Shown here piece after piece: positions 1-6,056 of a stretch of DNA of 6,560 nucleotides (its first letter is position 1; the number at the start of each line of letters is the position of its first letter). The position numbers were made by a program, and so were the translations under genes. The stretch is from a bacterium (lineage in GTDB: Bacteria > Bacillota > Clostridia > Christensenellales > CAG-138), in the NCBI GenBank assembly GCA_029218485.1, contig JAQXRK010000148.1:1-6560 (forward strand), read 5' to 3'. The notes beneath the pieces were generated by a model. That model was not told where the DNA came from. It did not search any database and saw only the letters and a list, made by a program, of their open reading frames with translations.

Positions 1-296
1 AACAGGCACCAGTGCGTCTCCAGCCGCGCACGGCAGCACCCCATCTCCACCATGCACTGCCCCTCTTCCACACGGATGTATTGATCGGTCTGCTCATGCA
101 CCTCCAGGCCGATCTCGCCACATGGCGGAATGCACATCAGCGTCATCTGCAAATGGTTCCCGGTCCACAGCGCCGTGCGAAACGCGGCGTTCTGCCGCGC
201 AGTTCTGGAAACCGGGACCGCAAACGGCGCCGGTCCCCGATCGAATGTCAGATTGCGATGGGGAATGCCGTTCCCACCGAATGAATTTCTGCGCAT
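1..296 (-). CDS. Cupin-domain protein, N-terminal part (runs off left edge)
   Basis: The open frame from ATG at 296-294 has no stop before the window edge, giving about 98 codons of an incomplete protein. The first 40 or so residues (MRRNSFGGNGIPHRNL...) are not distinctive. From about residue 38 comes a recognisable small-cupin segment: FRTALWTGNHLQMTLMCIPP, then GEIGLEVHEQTDQ and a YIRVEEGQ strand. This matches the metal-binding cupin motif 1 layout, with a glycine-rich turn, a His in EVH, a Gln in TDQ and a Glu in EEG. Small cupins of this family are usually about 110-140 residues, so the second motif should lie just outside the window. The start is supported by AAAGGAAG at 303-310, six bases upstream. 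The gene lies beyond the operon terminator, so it probably belongs to a separate unit or to read-through. Cysteines sit at positions usually held by Gly or polar residues (PPCGE, GQCMVEMGCC), which is unusual. The fold is clear; the function is unknown. Confidence 0.82.
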   Translation of the reverse strand, partial: MRRNSFGGNGIPHRNLTFDRGPAPFAVPVSRTARQNAAFRTALWTGNHLQMTLMCIPPCGEIGLEVHEQTDQYIRVEEGQCMVEMGCCRARLETHWCL

Positions 297-302
297 ACCA
301 TT

Positions 303-310
303 CTTCCTTT
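303..310 (-). promoter_or_regulatory. Ribosome binding site of the cupin gene
   Basis: On the minus strand AAAGGAAG lies six bases upstream of the ATG at 296-294. It favours this frame over the two other minus-strand frames that cross the same stretch, and the cupin homology is in the same frame. Confidence 0.6.
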
Positions 311-373
311 CCCACTTAGGATGTCTTGATACCGCATACTATGCCGGATGGAACCGGTGCGTTCTTTTCCCAT

Positions 374-396
374 GCAGCGCATACGATGAGCGCTGC
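374..396. repeat. Inverted repeat (7-base arms, 9-base spacer) upstream of the cupin gene
   Basis: The arms are GCAGCGC at 374-380 and GCGCTGC at 390-396, perfectly complementary around the spacer ATACGATGA. No T-tract follows on either strand, so it is not a terminator. It lies about 80 bases upstream of the cupin start and could be an operator for a dimeric regulator or a leader hairpin. In GC-rich DNA a 7-base dyad can also arise by chance. Confidence 0.35.
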
Positions 397-496
397 GCCG
401 CTGCGATTGCCGGTCTTTGTCCGCGGCGTGCCGAGATAACCGGTTTGGTTTTATCCTGCTTTTGCAGTCTTTCGTCCGCACACGCCCGTTCTCTAC

Positions 497-532
497 GCAA
501 ACAAAGCGGAGCACCGGTTATGGCGCTCCGCT
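497..532 (-). terminator. Rho-independent terminator of the transporter/enzyme operon
   Basis: On the minus strand an 11-pair stem is formed by 532-522 (AGCGGAGCGCC) and 515-505 (GGTGCTCCGCT), with one G-U pair and a six-base loop, ATAACC. It is followed immediately by the U-rich tract TTTGTTTG (505-498). It begins 26 bases after the TAA of the hydrolase gene at 561-559, the expected place for the end of the operon. On the plus strand the stem is followed by CCCATCTC, so the terminator acts in one direction. Confidence 0.85.
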
Positions 533-558
533 CCCATCTCTTGTACGATTGTTTTTGT

Positions 559-1329
559 TTATTGTCCGGCCGTCTCCTGCATAAAGGCTTCCGACAGAAA
601 AGCCGCAATCGCTTCGACGCCGCAATCGATGAGTGCCCTGCCCTTCTCGGCAGAGGCCGCCGTGGTATCTCCCCAAGCGCCGCCGATGCAATAAGCATGG
701 AAATTGCTGAAGGTACGGAACGGCGTTCCGTTCCAGCGATTGACCGCATCCAGCCCCGGCAGGGGCTTTTCGCATGTTGCGCGTTCCATGTGCATCCGAT
801 CGCCGCACAGCGCCATTCCAACGCTCGTGATCATCTCCGCGCCATGGCCGCGCCCATTCCGCCGATCGGCCAACAGCTCCGCGCCCCGCACGCCAACGGC
901 CGCCCACCAATCCGCCGTCGCAGCGGCATATCCCTCTGCCGTCAGGCGGCGGCATACGGAGGAAGCAGCGAACCCGTTGAGCGAATGCACGTTCAAGAAC
1001 AACACCGCGCGCGCACCGCAGGTCTTCAGCAGAGAGGACGCAACGGCGTACACATAGGCCTCCAGCACATCGGTCGGCACATGCACCGTGCCGTCCATGG
1101 CGCAGAACTCAGCGGTATCCCCATAGGGAATGACCGGTGCGACCAAGCAGCCCGTGCGCTGCGCGATCAACGGGGCTACGGCCTCCGCAACGGCCACATC
1201 CAGCCCCACGGGGCCATGCGCTCCCAGTATCTCAATCGAAGCCAGCGGCAGGATGATGGCGGGCGCTTTGGCCGCGCGCGCTCTGAGATCCGCAGCGGTC
1301 AGGTTTTGCAGCAGGCAGTCCTGTTCCAT
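559..1329 (-). CDS. Creatininase-family metal-dependent hydrolase
   Basis: This 256-residue protein has the length and motif order of the creatininase/creatinine amidohydrolase family, cytosolic enzymes with a divalent-metal centre that open cyclic amides or related bonds. Visible motifs are LPLASIEILGAHG near residues 27-39, with a metal-type Glu33, His38 and Asp44; a PYGD turn near 69-72; a GTVHVPTDVL segment near 80-89; NVHSLN at 113-118 in place of the usual NGHGGN, with His115; and HGAEMITS at 162-169 for HAGELETS, with Glu165. In the first motif the usual EQHGPH reads EILGAH, so one histidine that is often a metal ligand is Leu35. I chose ATG at 1329-1327 because GAGGGGAG lies seven bases upstream. 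A GTG at 1350 in the same frame would add seven residues but has no such site. The gene starts 13 bases after the oxidoreductase stop, is last in the operon and precedes a terminator. The family call is firm; the substrate is unknown. Confidence 0.85.
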   Translation of the reverse strand: MEQDCLLQNLTAADLRARAAKAPAIILPLASIEILGAHGPVGLDVAVAEAVAPLIAQRTGCLVAPVIPYGDTAEFCAMDGTVHVPTDVLEAYVYAVASSLLKTCGARAVLFLNVHSLNGFAASSVCRRLTAEGYAAATADWWAAVGVRGAELLADRRNGRGHGAEMITSVGMALCGDRMHMERATCEKPLPGLDAVNRWNGTPFRTFSNFHAYCIGGAWGDTTAASAEKGRALIDCGVEAIAAFLSEAFMQETAGQ

Positions 1330-1336
1330 ACGGGCG

Positions 1337-1344
1337 CTCCCCTC
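1337..1344 (-). promoter_or_regulatory. Ribosome binding site that sets the hydrolase start
   Basis: GAGGGGAG on the minus strand, seven bases before the ATG at 1329-1327. It overlaps the last codons and TGA of the oxidoreductase gene, which suggests translational coupling. The upstream GTG at 1350-1348 has no purine-rich block at the right distance. Confidence 0.65.
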
Positions 1345-2377
1345 AGTCACGCGGCTTGATCGTGACCGGCTTGCCCGTCACCGCCGATTCCGTCACGGCC
1401 AGCGCCACGTCCATCGAGCGGCATGCATCCGGGATATCGCTGCGGACCGGCGTGCCCAGGCGGATCGCGTCGACGAATTCGTTCCACTCCTCATGGAACG
1501 GATGATGATCGACCGAACCGGAATTCGGCTCGATCATGGGCAGCTCCACCCAATCGTTCTGCTGCGGGAACAGCGATTTGGAATAGAGCTTGCCGTTGCG
1601 GATCGCACCGCCGGTGCCCAGCAGATCGATATTGAACTGGTAGGGGAACGCAAGCCCGTCCAGCGAGGCCGACATGCGGCCCACGCTGCCGTTGCAGAAG
1701 CGCACCGACGCAGAGATCGTCGTATCAAAATCAAAATCGGGCCGGCCGGGGGTCGCAAACGCGCAGACCTCCGCCACCTCGCCGTTGAGATAGCGCGCGG
1801 CATCCGCGGCATGGCAACCGCCCGTAATCATTGCGCCGCCGGCGAATTCGCGCTTGCGGATCCACGGGTAGCTCGAAAAGGTGGGCTTGATCCCATGCCA
1901 GTAATCCGTACCGGCATAATACACATCCCCGATGGCGCCGGATTCGACCAGATGCTTGAGGTTGGCCACAAGCGGCACCCAGCGGATCAGGAAGCTGACC
2001 ACCGTCTTTTTTTCGGATTTCACGGCCGCATGGTACAGCGCATCCGTCTCCTCGGGCGAAATGCCGACCGGTTTTTCCAAAACGAGGTGCTTGCCTGCGC
2101 TGAGCGCAAGCAGGCTCTCGTCCGCATGCAGATAGTTGGGCATGCATTCGACCACGATCTCGACCGCTTCATCATCCAGCATGTCCTCATAACGGTCGTA
2201 TGCCCTTGCGCCGGGCGCGACACGGTCGATCAGCGCCCGGGCCTTTTCGATGGAACGGCCGCAGATCGCGGCCACATAGACATATGGGTTGTCCCGGATT
2301 GCCTCGGCATGCTGCACGGCGACCTGACCGGTCCCGCGAATGCCCACGCCGAGCAATCCCTCCTGAAACTGAGCCAT
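1343..2377 (-). CDS. Gfo/Idh/MocA-family NAD(P)-dependent oxidoreductase
   Basis: A 344-residue protein of the usual length for this family, which oxidises or reduces sugars, inositols and related polyols with NAD(P). An N-terminal Rossmann fold (about residues 1-120) shows GVGIRGTG at 10-17 as the dinucleotide-binding glycine motif and the family EKP signature at 101-103, where Lys102 is the usual catalytic lysine. The C-terminal half is the substrate-binding alpha/beta domain and contains GGCHAADAARYL (186-197), with His189 and Asp192 in the HxxD arrangement common near the active site. The aspartate often found four residues before that His is Thr185 here. The start lies one base after the ATPase stop, and GAGG formed by the last ATPase codons serves as the ribosome site, so the genes are co-transcribed and probably coupled. 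Its place between the ATPase and a hydrolase suggests it oxidises the imported compound or a product of it. The exact substrate and the NAD versus NADP preference cannot be told. Confidence 0.9.
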   Translation of the reverse strand: MAQFQEGLLGVGIRGTGQVAVQHAEAIRDNPYVYVAAICGRSIEKARALIDRVAPGARAYDRYEDMLDDEAVEIVVECMPNYLHADESLLALSAGKHLVLEKPVGISPEETDALYHAAVKSEKKTVVSFLIRWVPLVANLKHLVESGAIGDVYYAGTDYWHGIKPTFSSYPWIRKREFAGGAMITGGCHAADAARYLNGEVAEVCAFATPGRPDFDFDTTISASVRFCNGSVGRMSASLDGLAFPYQFNIDLLGTGGAIRNGKLYSKSLFPQQNDWVELPMIEPNSGSVDHHPFHEEWNEFVDAIRLGTPVRSDIPDACRSMDVALAVTESAVTGKPVTIKPRD

Positions 2378-2378
2378 G

Positions 2379-3143
2379 TTATTTTACCTCAAGCATATTG
2401 TAGATATCGAGGGAGTATCTGCTGAATTCCGGCAGCAGCTTCTGTTCCAGCGTCCTGGGGCGCGGCAGCTCGATCTCGACTGCGCCGACCATGCGGGACG
2501 GGCGCGCGGAGAGCACCACCACGCGGTCGGACAGGAACACGGCCTCGTTGATCTCATGCGTTACAAACAGTACCGTTTTCTTTGCTTCCGCCCAGATGCG
2601 CAGCAGCTCAAAGTTCATCTTCTCGCGCGTGATCGCATCCAGCGCGCCGAAGGGTTCGTCCATCAGGATGAGCTTCGGATCGTGGATCAATGCGCGCGCA
2701 ATCGAAACGCGCTGCTGCATGCCGCCCGACAGCTCGTTGGGATAGCAGCGCTCAAAGCCCTTCAGGCCGACGAGCTCCAGCAATTCCATGGCGCGCGGGA
2801 CATACTTCTTCCGGTCGAGTTTCAAAATTTCAATGGGCAGCAGGACATTATCGATCACCCTGCGCCAATCGAGCAGCAACGCCTTCTGGAAGACGAAGCC
2901 GACCTCCTTCTGCGGATCGAATTCTTCTTTATCGACGATCAGCTCGCCGGAGGTCTGGGGCATGAGGCCCGCGATGATGCGCATCAGCGTGGTCTTGCCG
3001 CAGCCGGACGGGCCGACAATGCTTACAAATTCCTGAACTCCTACGTCGAAGGACACGCTGCCAAGCGCCTCGAGCTCGCCCTCGCGGGTGGTATAGACCT
3101 TTTTCAGGTTACGGATCGACAACAGCGTCTTTTTCTCTTCCAT
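2379..3143 (-). CDS. ABC transporter ATP-binding protein (SsuB/TauB type)
   Basis: This 254-residue nucleotide-binding subunit hydrolyses ATP at the inner face of the membrane to drive uptake through the two permeases encoded upstream. All motifs are intact: Walker A GPSGCGKTT at 44-52, Q-loop Gln86 in FVFQ, signature LSGGMQQR at 138-145, Walker B LILMDEP at 158-164, the ALDA D-loop at 167-170 and the switch His196 in FVTHE. Its length and the segments LLLDWRRVIDNVLLPIEI and MDEPFGALDAITREKM are typical of the nitrate/sulfonate/taurine importer ATPases. The gene follows the binding-protein gene by 90 bases containing a strong stem-loop. The ribosome site is weak (GAAAGAGCGG before TCATC and ATG), which would suit lower synthesis than the binding protein. 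It ends in TAA one base before the oxidoreductase start. Confidence 0.94.
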   Translation of the reverse strand: MEEKKTLLSIRNLKKVYTTREGELEALGSVSFDVGVQEFVSIVGPSGCGKTTLMRIIAGLMPQTSGELIVDKEEFDPQKEVGFVFQKALLLDWRRVIDNVLLPIEILKLDRKKYVPRAMELLELVGLKGFERCYPNELSGGMQQRVSIARALIHDPKLILMDEPFGALDAITREKMNFELLRIWAEAKKTVLFVTHEINEAVFLSDRVVVLSARPSRMVGAVEIELPRPRTLEQKLLPEFSRYSLDIYNMLEVK

Positions 3144-3179
3144 GATGACCGCTCTTTCTATCAGCTTCTGTTTCGGGGA

Positions 3180-3209
3180 TGCCGCGCCGCTGGGTGCGGC
3201 GGCGCGGCA
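3180..3209 (-). promoter_or_regulatory. Strong intergenic stem-loop after the binding-protein gene
   Basis: A perfect 11-pair GC-rich stem: TGCCGCGCCGC (3209-3199) pairs with GCGGCGCGGCA (3190-3180) around an eight-base loop, 3198-3191. It sits 24 bases after the TAA of the binding-protein gene and 36 bases before the ATPase start. The bases after it on the minus strand are TCCCCGAAACAG, so there is no U-tract and it is not a standard intrinsic terminator. A likely role is to block 3' exonucleases and stabilise the binding-protein mRNA, or to cause partial termination before the ATPase gene. The structure is seen; the role is inference from similar hairpins after binding-protein genes in other importer operons. 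Confidence 0.7.
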
Positions 3210-3233
3210 CTATCGGATTGGATTTAGGGAATC

Positions 3234-4328
3234 TTATTCCATCTCAAAGTTGGTGTACGGGGTTTCCGGCAGGAAGCTCGCGTCGTAGATATCCTCCACG
3301 CTGAAGCTCAGCTCGGTCTGGTAGTTGTTGACCAGATCGTAGGTCTGCTGCATCTTGGCCGGATCAATGTAGCCAATGCCGTTGTCCTTGTAGTTCTGCG
3401 TCTTGAGGAACTTGTACTCAATCTGCAGGGACTTGAGCAAGTCGTCCTTGTTGATGGAGTGATACTTGGACAGGATCTCAATGGCCTCCTCGGAATTGTT
3501 GAGCGTGTACTCCCATGCGCGGTACGTTACATCGAGGAACGTCTTGAGCATCTCGGGATCGTTGGCAATGGTATCATCGCTGGCAATATAGGAATGCGCA
3601 TAGCACTGGAAGCCGTAATCCGCCCACAGGAAGTTGCTGAAGCCGCCTTCCGGGATGGCGCTCTCAAAGTTCGGATAACCGGTGAGCAGCTCGAACACGA
3701 CGTCCGCATTGTGCGAAGCCAGAGCGGAAACCTTGGCCGTGGACTCGATGTTGACAAACTCAACGCTGTTCGGATCGACGCCGATCATGGAGGCGAAGGC
3801 CGGCCACATGACCTTATGGCCATCGGTCTCGGGGACGGCAACCGTCTTGCCGACGATATCCTGCGGGCAGGTGATACCGCTGTCGTCCCAGAAATACATG
3901 GAGTTGGGATGGTTGTCGAAGATGATGCCGATGATCTTCGCCTTGGCATCCTGCGCACGATACTGGAACACCACGGGCGCGTCGGCGATGGCGATGTCGG
4001 CCGTGCCGGCGTCGATGGCCGTCACGGAATAGCCGGAGCCCTGACCGATGATGATGTTGACATCAAGACCCGCTTCCTTGTACCAGCCCTTGTCCAGCGC
4101 GACATAGTACGGGCTGTGGTCGGCGGCGATGGTCCAGTTCAGCAGGAAGTCCACCTTCTTCAGTTCCTTGGGCTCCTCGGTTGCATCCGTGGTGTCGGCG
4201 GGCTCGTTCGCAGACGAATCGGATGCTGCGGGCGCGGCAGTCGGATCTGCGGGCGCATTGGACGGCGCACAGGCTACCAGAGCGACAGCCATGACCAGAA
4301 CCAACAGCAGTGACAACAGTTTCTTCAT
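3234..4328 (-). CDS. ABC transporter substrate-binding lipoprotein, NMT1/THI5-like (SsuA/TauA/ThiY type)
   Basis: A 364-residue extracytoplasmic solute receptor. Residues 1-20 form a lipoprotein signal peptide: MKK, a run of Leu/Val, and the lipobox LVAC with the lipidated Cys20. Residues 21-56 are a Pro/Ala/Ser/Asp/Thr-rich tether. The binding domain begins near 58 with VDFLLNWTIAADHSPYYVAL, KGWYKEAGLDVNI (80-92) and GTADIAIADA (108-117), the pattern of the NMT1/THI5-like family that includes the pyrimidine-binding ThiY and the sulfonate-binding SsuA. It continues with GKTVAVPETDGH (160-171), a WADYGF segment (235-240) and the DPAKMQQT ending helix. Trp65, Asp70, His71 and Tyr74-75 are plausible pocket residues by family analogy. 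AAGGAGG at 4336-4342, seven bases before the ATG, is the best ribosome site in the window. No thiamine genes are nearby and the neighbours are catabolic, so the ligand is probably not a thiamine precursor; its identity is open. Confidence 0.92.
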   Translation of the reverse strand: MKKLLSLLLVLVMAVALVACAPSNAPADPTAAPAASDSSANEPADTTDATEEPKELKKVDFLLNWTIAADHSPYYVALDKGWYKEAGLDVNIIIGQGSGYSVTAIDAGTADIAIADAPVVFQYRAQDAKAKIIGIIFDNHPNSMYFWDDSGITCPQDIVGKTVAVPETDGHKVMWPAFASMIGVDPNSVEFVNIESTAKVSALASHNADVVFELLTGYPNFESAIPEGGFSNFLWADYGFQCYAHSYIASDDTIANDPEMLKTFLDVTYRAWEYTLNNSEEAIEILSKYHSINKDDLLKSLQIEYKFLKTQNYKDNGIGYIDPAKMQQTYDLVNNYQTELSFSVEDIYDASFLPETPYTNFEME

Positions 4329-4335
4329 GTTCGTT

Positions 4336-4342
4336 CCTCCTT
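4336..4342 (-). promoter_or_regulatory. Consensus Shine-Dalgarno site of the binding-protein gene
   Basis: AAGGAGG on the minus strand, seven bases before ATG at 4328-4326, preceded by an A-rich, probably unstructured leader (4343-4370). It is the strongest ribosome site seen here and fits the high output usually needed for a solute receptor. Confidence 0.75.
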
Positions 4343-4370
4343 CATTGTTTTTGGTTTTGTTGTTTTCTCT

Positions 4371-4407
4371 CCTGCCGGCGCATGCCGCGCGCAGCAGTAC
4401 CGGCAGG
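4371..4407 (-). promoter_or_regulatory. Intergenic stem-loop before the binding-protein gene
   Basis: CCTGCCGG at 4407-4400 pairs perfectly with CCGGCAGG at 4378-4371. The 21-base interior can form a second short helix (TGCT with GGCA around GCGCGC). It lies 29 bases after the permease stop and 42 bases before the binding-protein start. The minus-strand bases that follow are AGAGAAAACAACAAAACC, so it lacks the U-tract of a terminator. It may mark an RNA processing point or protect the 5' end of a processed binding-protein transcript. No riboswitch class is recognisable here; in particular the conserved TPP-box sequences are absent. Confidence 0.55.
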
Positions 4408-4436
4408 GATATTCTGAAACCGGGGCCGCCAGTCGC

Positions 4437-5258
4437 TCAGGCGTCCACTCGTTCCTTAACGAAGTTCCACGGCATCAGCAGGCGCTCGCCCAGCGAGACC
4501 AGCAGGTACATGCCCCAGCCGAGCAAGCTCATCATGATCAGCGATGCAAACATCGGCGGCGTATCCATGGTGAGCTGCGCGTTGACGATCACATAGCCGA
4601 GCCCCTTGTCCGAGGCGATCAGCTCGCCCACGATCACGCCCATAATGCACAGCGAGCTGCTGATTTTCAGGCCGGAGAAGATATAGGGCAGCGCGCCCGG
4701 CAGCTGAATTTTGAACAGAATCTGCCAGCGGTTCGCCCCCAGATACCGCACCAGATCGATCAGCTGGCGATCCTGTGCGTTGAGACCCGTCACGGTGTTG
4801 ATGACCATCGGGAAGAAGCTGATCAGAAATGCGATGAACACGTTGGTCTTGAGGCCGTAGCCGATCCAGATCAGCAGAATCGGCGCGATCGCAATCATCG
4901 GCAGTGAGCTGATGAGGATGAACGCCGGCATCAGGATGTTCTGTACCGTTTTCGACCAGACGATCATGATGGCGAGCGCAATGCCGCCGGCGGCCACGAC
5001 CGCGAAGCTGATGGCATACTCCTTGAGCGTAACCAGAATGTTGAGCGCCCAATGATAGTTGGCGTCCGGCTGCGGTACGACCAGATGGTAAAACGCGCTG
5101 GAAGGCGTGCAGAGGAACGCTTCCCTCACGTTGAACACGCGTACCAGAACCTCCCAGACCAGCAGAAACAGCACGATGGAAACGATGTTCTGCAGTCCCT
5201 TCATGGCCTTTGCGCCCTGCTTTGGCAGCAGGCTGCCCTTCTGAACCTTGCTCTTCAT
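4437..5258 (-). CDS. ABC transporter permease 2 (SsuC/TauC/ThiX type)
   Basis: A 273-residue integral membrane subunit. Hydrophobic segments near residues 24-42, 80-100, 108-130, 138-158, 198-216 and 236-256 give the six-helix layout usual for BPD-type importer permeases. The cytoplasmic EAA loop is clear: LVRYLGANRWQIL (169-181) leads into IQLPGALPYIFSG (184-196), with the conserved Gly174, Pro187, Pro191 and Gly196; this helix docks in the ATPase. It is a paralogue of permease 1: from WSK (101-103) to the C-terminus the two align without gaps. The ATG at 5258-5256 follows the permease 1 stop by three bases, with GGAGGAA inside the end of that gene. After its TGA come 108 bases with a stem-loop before the binding-protein gene. 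The substrate is not determined by this subunit alone. Confidence 0.92.
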   Translation of the reverse strand: MKSKVQKGSLLPKQGAKAMKGLQNIVSIVLFLLVWEVLVRVFNVREAFLCTPSSAFYHLVVPQPDANYHWALNILVTLKEYAISFAVVAAGGIALAIMIVWSKTVQNILMPAFILISSLPMIAIAPILLIWIGYGLKTNVFIAFLISFFPMVINTVTGLNAQDRQLIDLVRYLGANRWQILFKIQLPGALPYIFSGLKISSSLCIMGVIVGELIASDKGLGYVIVNAQLTMDTPPMFASLIMMSLLGWGMYLLVSLGERLLMPWNFVKERVDA

Positions 5259-5261
5259 GGA

Positions 5262-6056
5262 CTATTCCTCCAGTTCCATTCTGTTCGCCCACGGCATGCA
5301 CAGATGCTCCCCGATCGAGATCAGGCGGAAGAACAGCAGGCCGATCGCCGCCAGCAGGAGCAGGCAGGCAAACATGGTTGCCATGTCGATATTGGCCTGC
5401 GCGGAGCGCAGCAGGCGGCCCAGTCCGCTCTTGGAAGCAATGAACTCACCGACGATCGAGCCGGTAACGCACATGGTTGCGCTCGTTTTGATGCCCGCGA
5501 ACAGGTGCGGCAGCGCATTGGGAATGCGGATCTTGGCGAATATCTGCGCCTTGGTCGCGCCGAGGTACCCCACCAGATCGAGCAGGTTCTCATCGATCTC
5601 GATCAGACCTGTCACCGTATTGATGACGACCGGGAAGAACGCCACCAGTACCGCGACAAAGACATTGGTCTTGAGCCCGTAGCCGAACCAGAGCAGGAAC
5701 AGCGGTGCAAGCGCGATCTTCGGAATGGAGTTGAGCAGCACGATCACCGGCATGATGAGCTTGTTGAGCGGCTTGGACCAGGCGATCAGAAGCGCCAGCA
5801 GCACGCCGGCCACCAGCGTGACCAGAAAGCTGAGCAGAATTTCGCTGGCGGTCGTGCCGATGTTCAGCCACCAGTTGTTCTTGGCCGCCATAGCCGGGTC
5901 GAACAGGCTTTTCAACACCAGGAGCGGTGATGGCAGCACATACTTCTTGATGTGAAAGATTTCAATGGCTCCCTGCCAGATGCCGAGCACCACCAGTACG
6001 CCGACAATCTTCCCAAGAATGGACTTCACGCGACGGAATACCTTGGACTTTTTCAT
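5262..6056 (-). CDS. ABC transporter permease 1 (SsuC/TauC/ThiX type)
   Basis: A 264-residue membrane subunit with about six hydrophobic segments (near 14-34, 72-94, 100-124, 130-150, 192-212 and 228-248). The EAA loop reads LVGYLGATKAQIF (161-173) followed by IRIPNALPHLFAG (176-188), keeping Gly166, Pro179, Pro183 and Gly188. With permease 2 it probably forms a heterodimeric channel. The start is ATG at 6056-6054, which overlaps the TGA of the enolase-family gene as ATGA, with AAGGGGAGA (6069-6061) just upstream; this strongly implies translational coupling. The stop is TAG at 5264-5262. Two permease genes in a row differ from the commonest SsuABC/TauABC arrangement, where one permease gene forms a homodimer. 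Confidence 0.92.
   Translation of the reverse strand: MKKSKVFRRVKSILGKIVGVLVVLGIWQGAIEIFHIKKYVLPSPLLVLKSLFDPAMAAKNNWWLNIGTTASEILLSFLVTLVAGVLLALLIAWSKPLNKLIMPVIVLLNSIPKIALAPLFLLWFGYGLKTNVFVAVLVAFFPVVINTVTGLIEIDENLLDLVGYLGATKAQIFAKIRIPNALPHLFAGIKTSATMCVTGSIVGEFIASKSGLGRLLRSAQANIDMATMFACLLLLAAIGLLFFRLISIGEHLCMPWANRMELEE

Larger units (their letters stand above)
297..496. other. Intergenic region between operon terminator and cupin gene
   Basis: These 200 bases carry no convincing gene. Short open frames cross them, but none shows a family motif or a good start site. Reading in the direction of the cupin gene, I looked for a promoter with well-spaced -35 and -10 hexamers and found none that I would defend; GATAAA and TAGTAT-like stretches exist without a matching -35. 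A dyad at 374-396 and a short near-palindrome, GCATACTATGC at 334-344, are the only structured elements. Confidence 0.5.

Noticed and set aside
248..514. Minus-strand frame of 88 codons in the spacer left of the terminator
   Set aside because: It starts inside the terminator stem, has no ribosome site or family motif, and overlaps the cupin start in another frame.
353..518. Three ACCGGT palindromes at 353-358, 439-444 and 513-518 as possible operators
   Set aside because: The same hexamer also appears inside coding regions of this window (near 1134, 2067, 2326 and 3678), so it is common in this GC-rich sequence. Only one copy extends to AACCGGTT.
130..1359. Long open frame on the plus strand (409 codons)
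   Set aside because: It lies antisense to the hydrolase and cupin genes, is rich in Arg, Ala and His as GC-rich shadow frames are, shows no family motif and has no ribosome site.
1130..3227. Two further long plus-strand frames (1130-2425 and 2376-3227)
   Set aside because: They are antisense to the oxidoreductase and ATPase, whose motifs are complete. Their composition is biased and I recognise no domain in them.
3459..4313. Plus-strand frame of 284 codons opposite the binding-protein gene
   Set aside because: It is a mirror of codon bias in the real gene, with Gly/Arg/Asp-rich repeats and no known fold. The minus-strand lipoprotein has a signal peptide, lipobox and family motifs.
4329..4436. 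TPP or other riboswitch before the ThiY-like receptor gene
   Set aside because: The conserved TPP-box sequences are absent, the spacer is short and sits inside an operon, and only a simple hairpin is seen.
4456..5930. Other-frame reading of the permease region (minus 4456-5301 and plus 5052-5930)
   Set aside because: Both are hydrophilic, low-information frames overlapping permeases with intact membrane helices and EAA loops.
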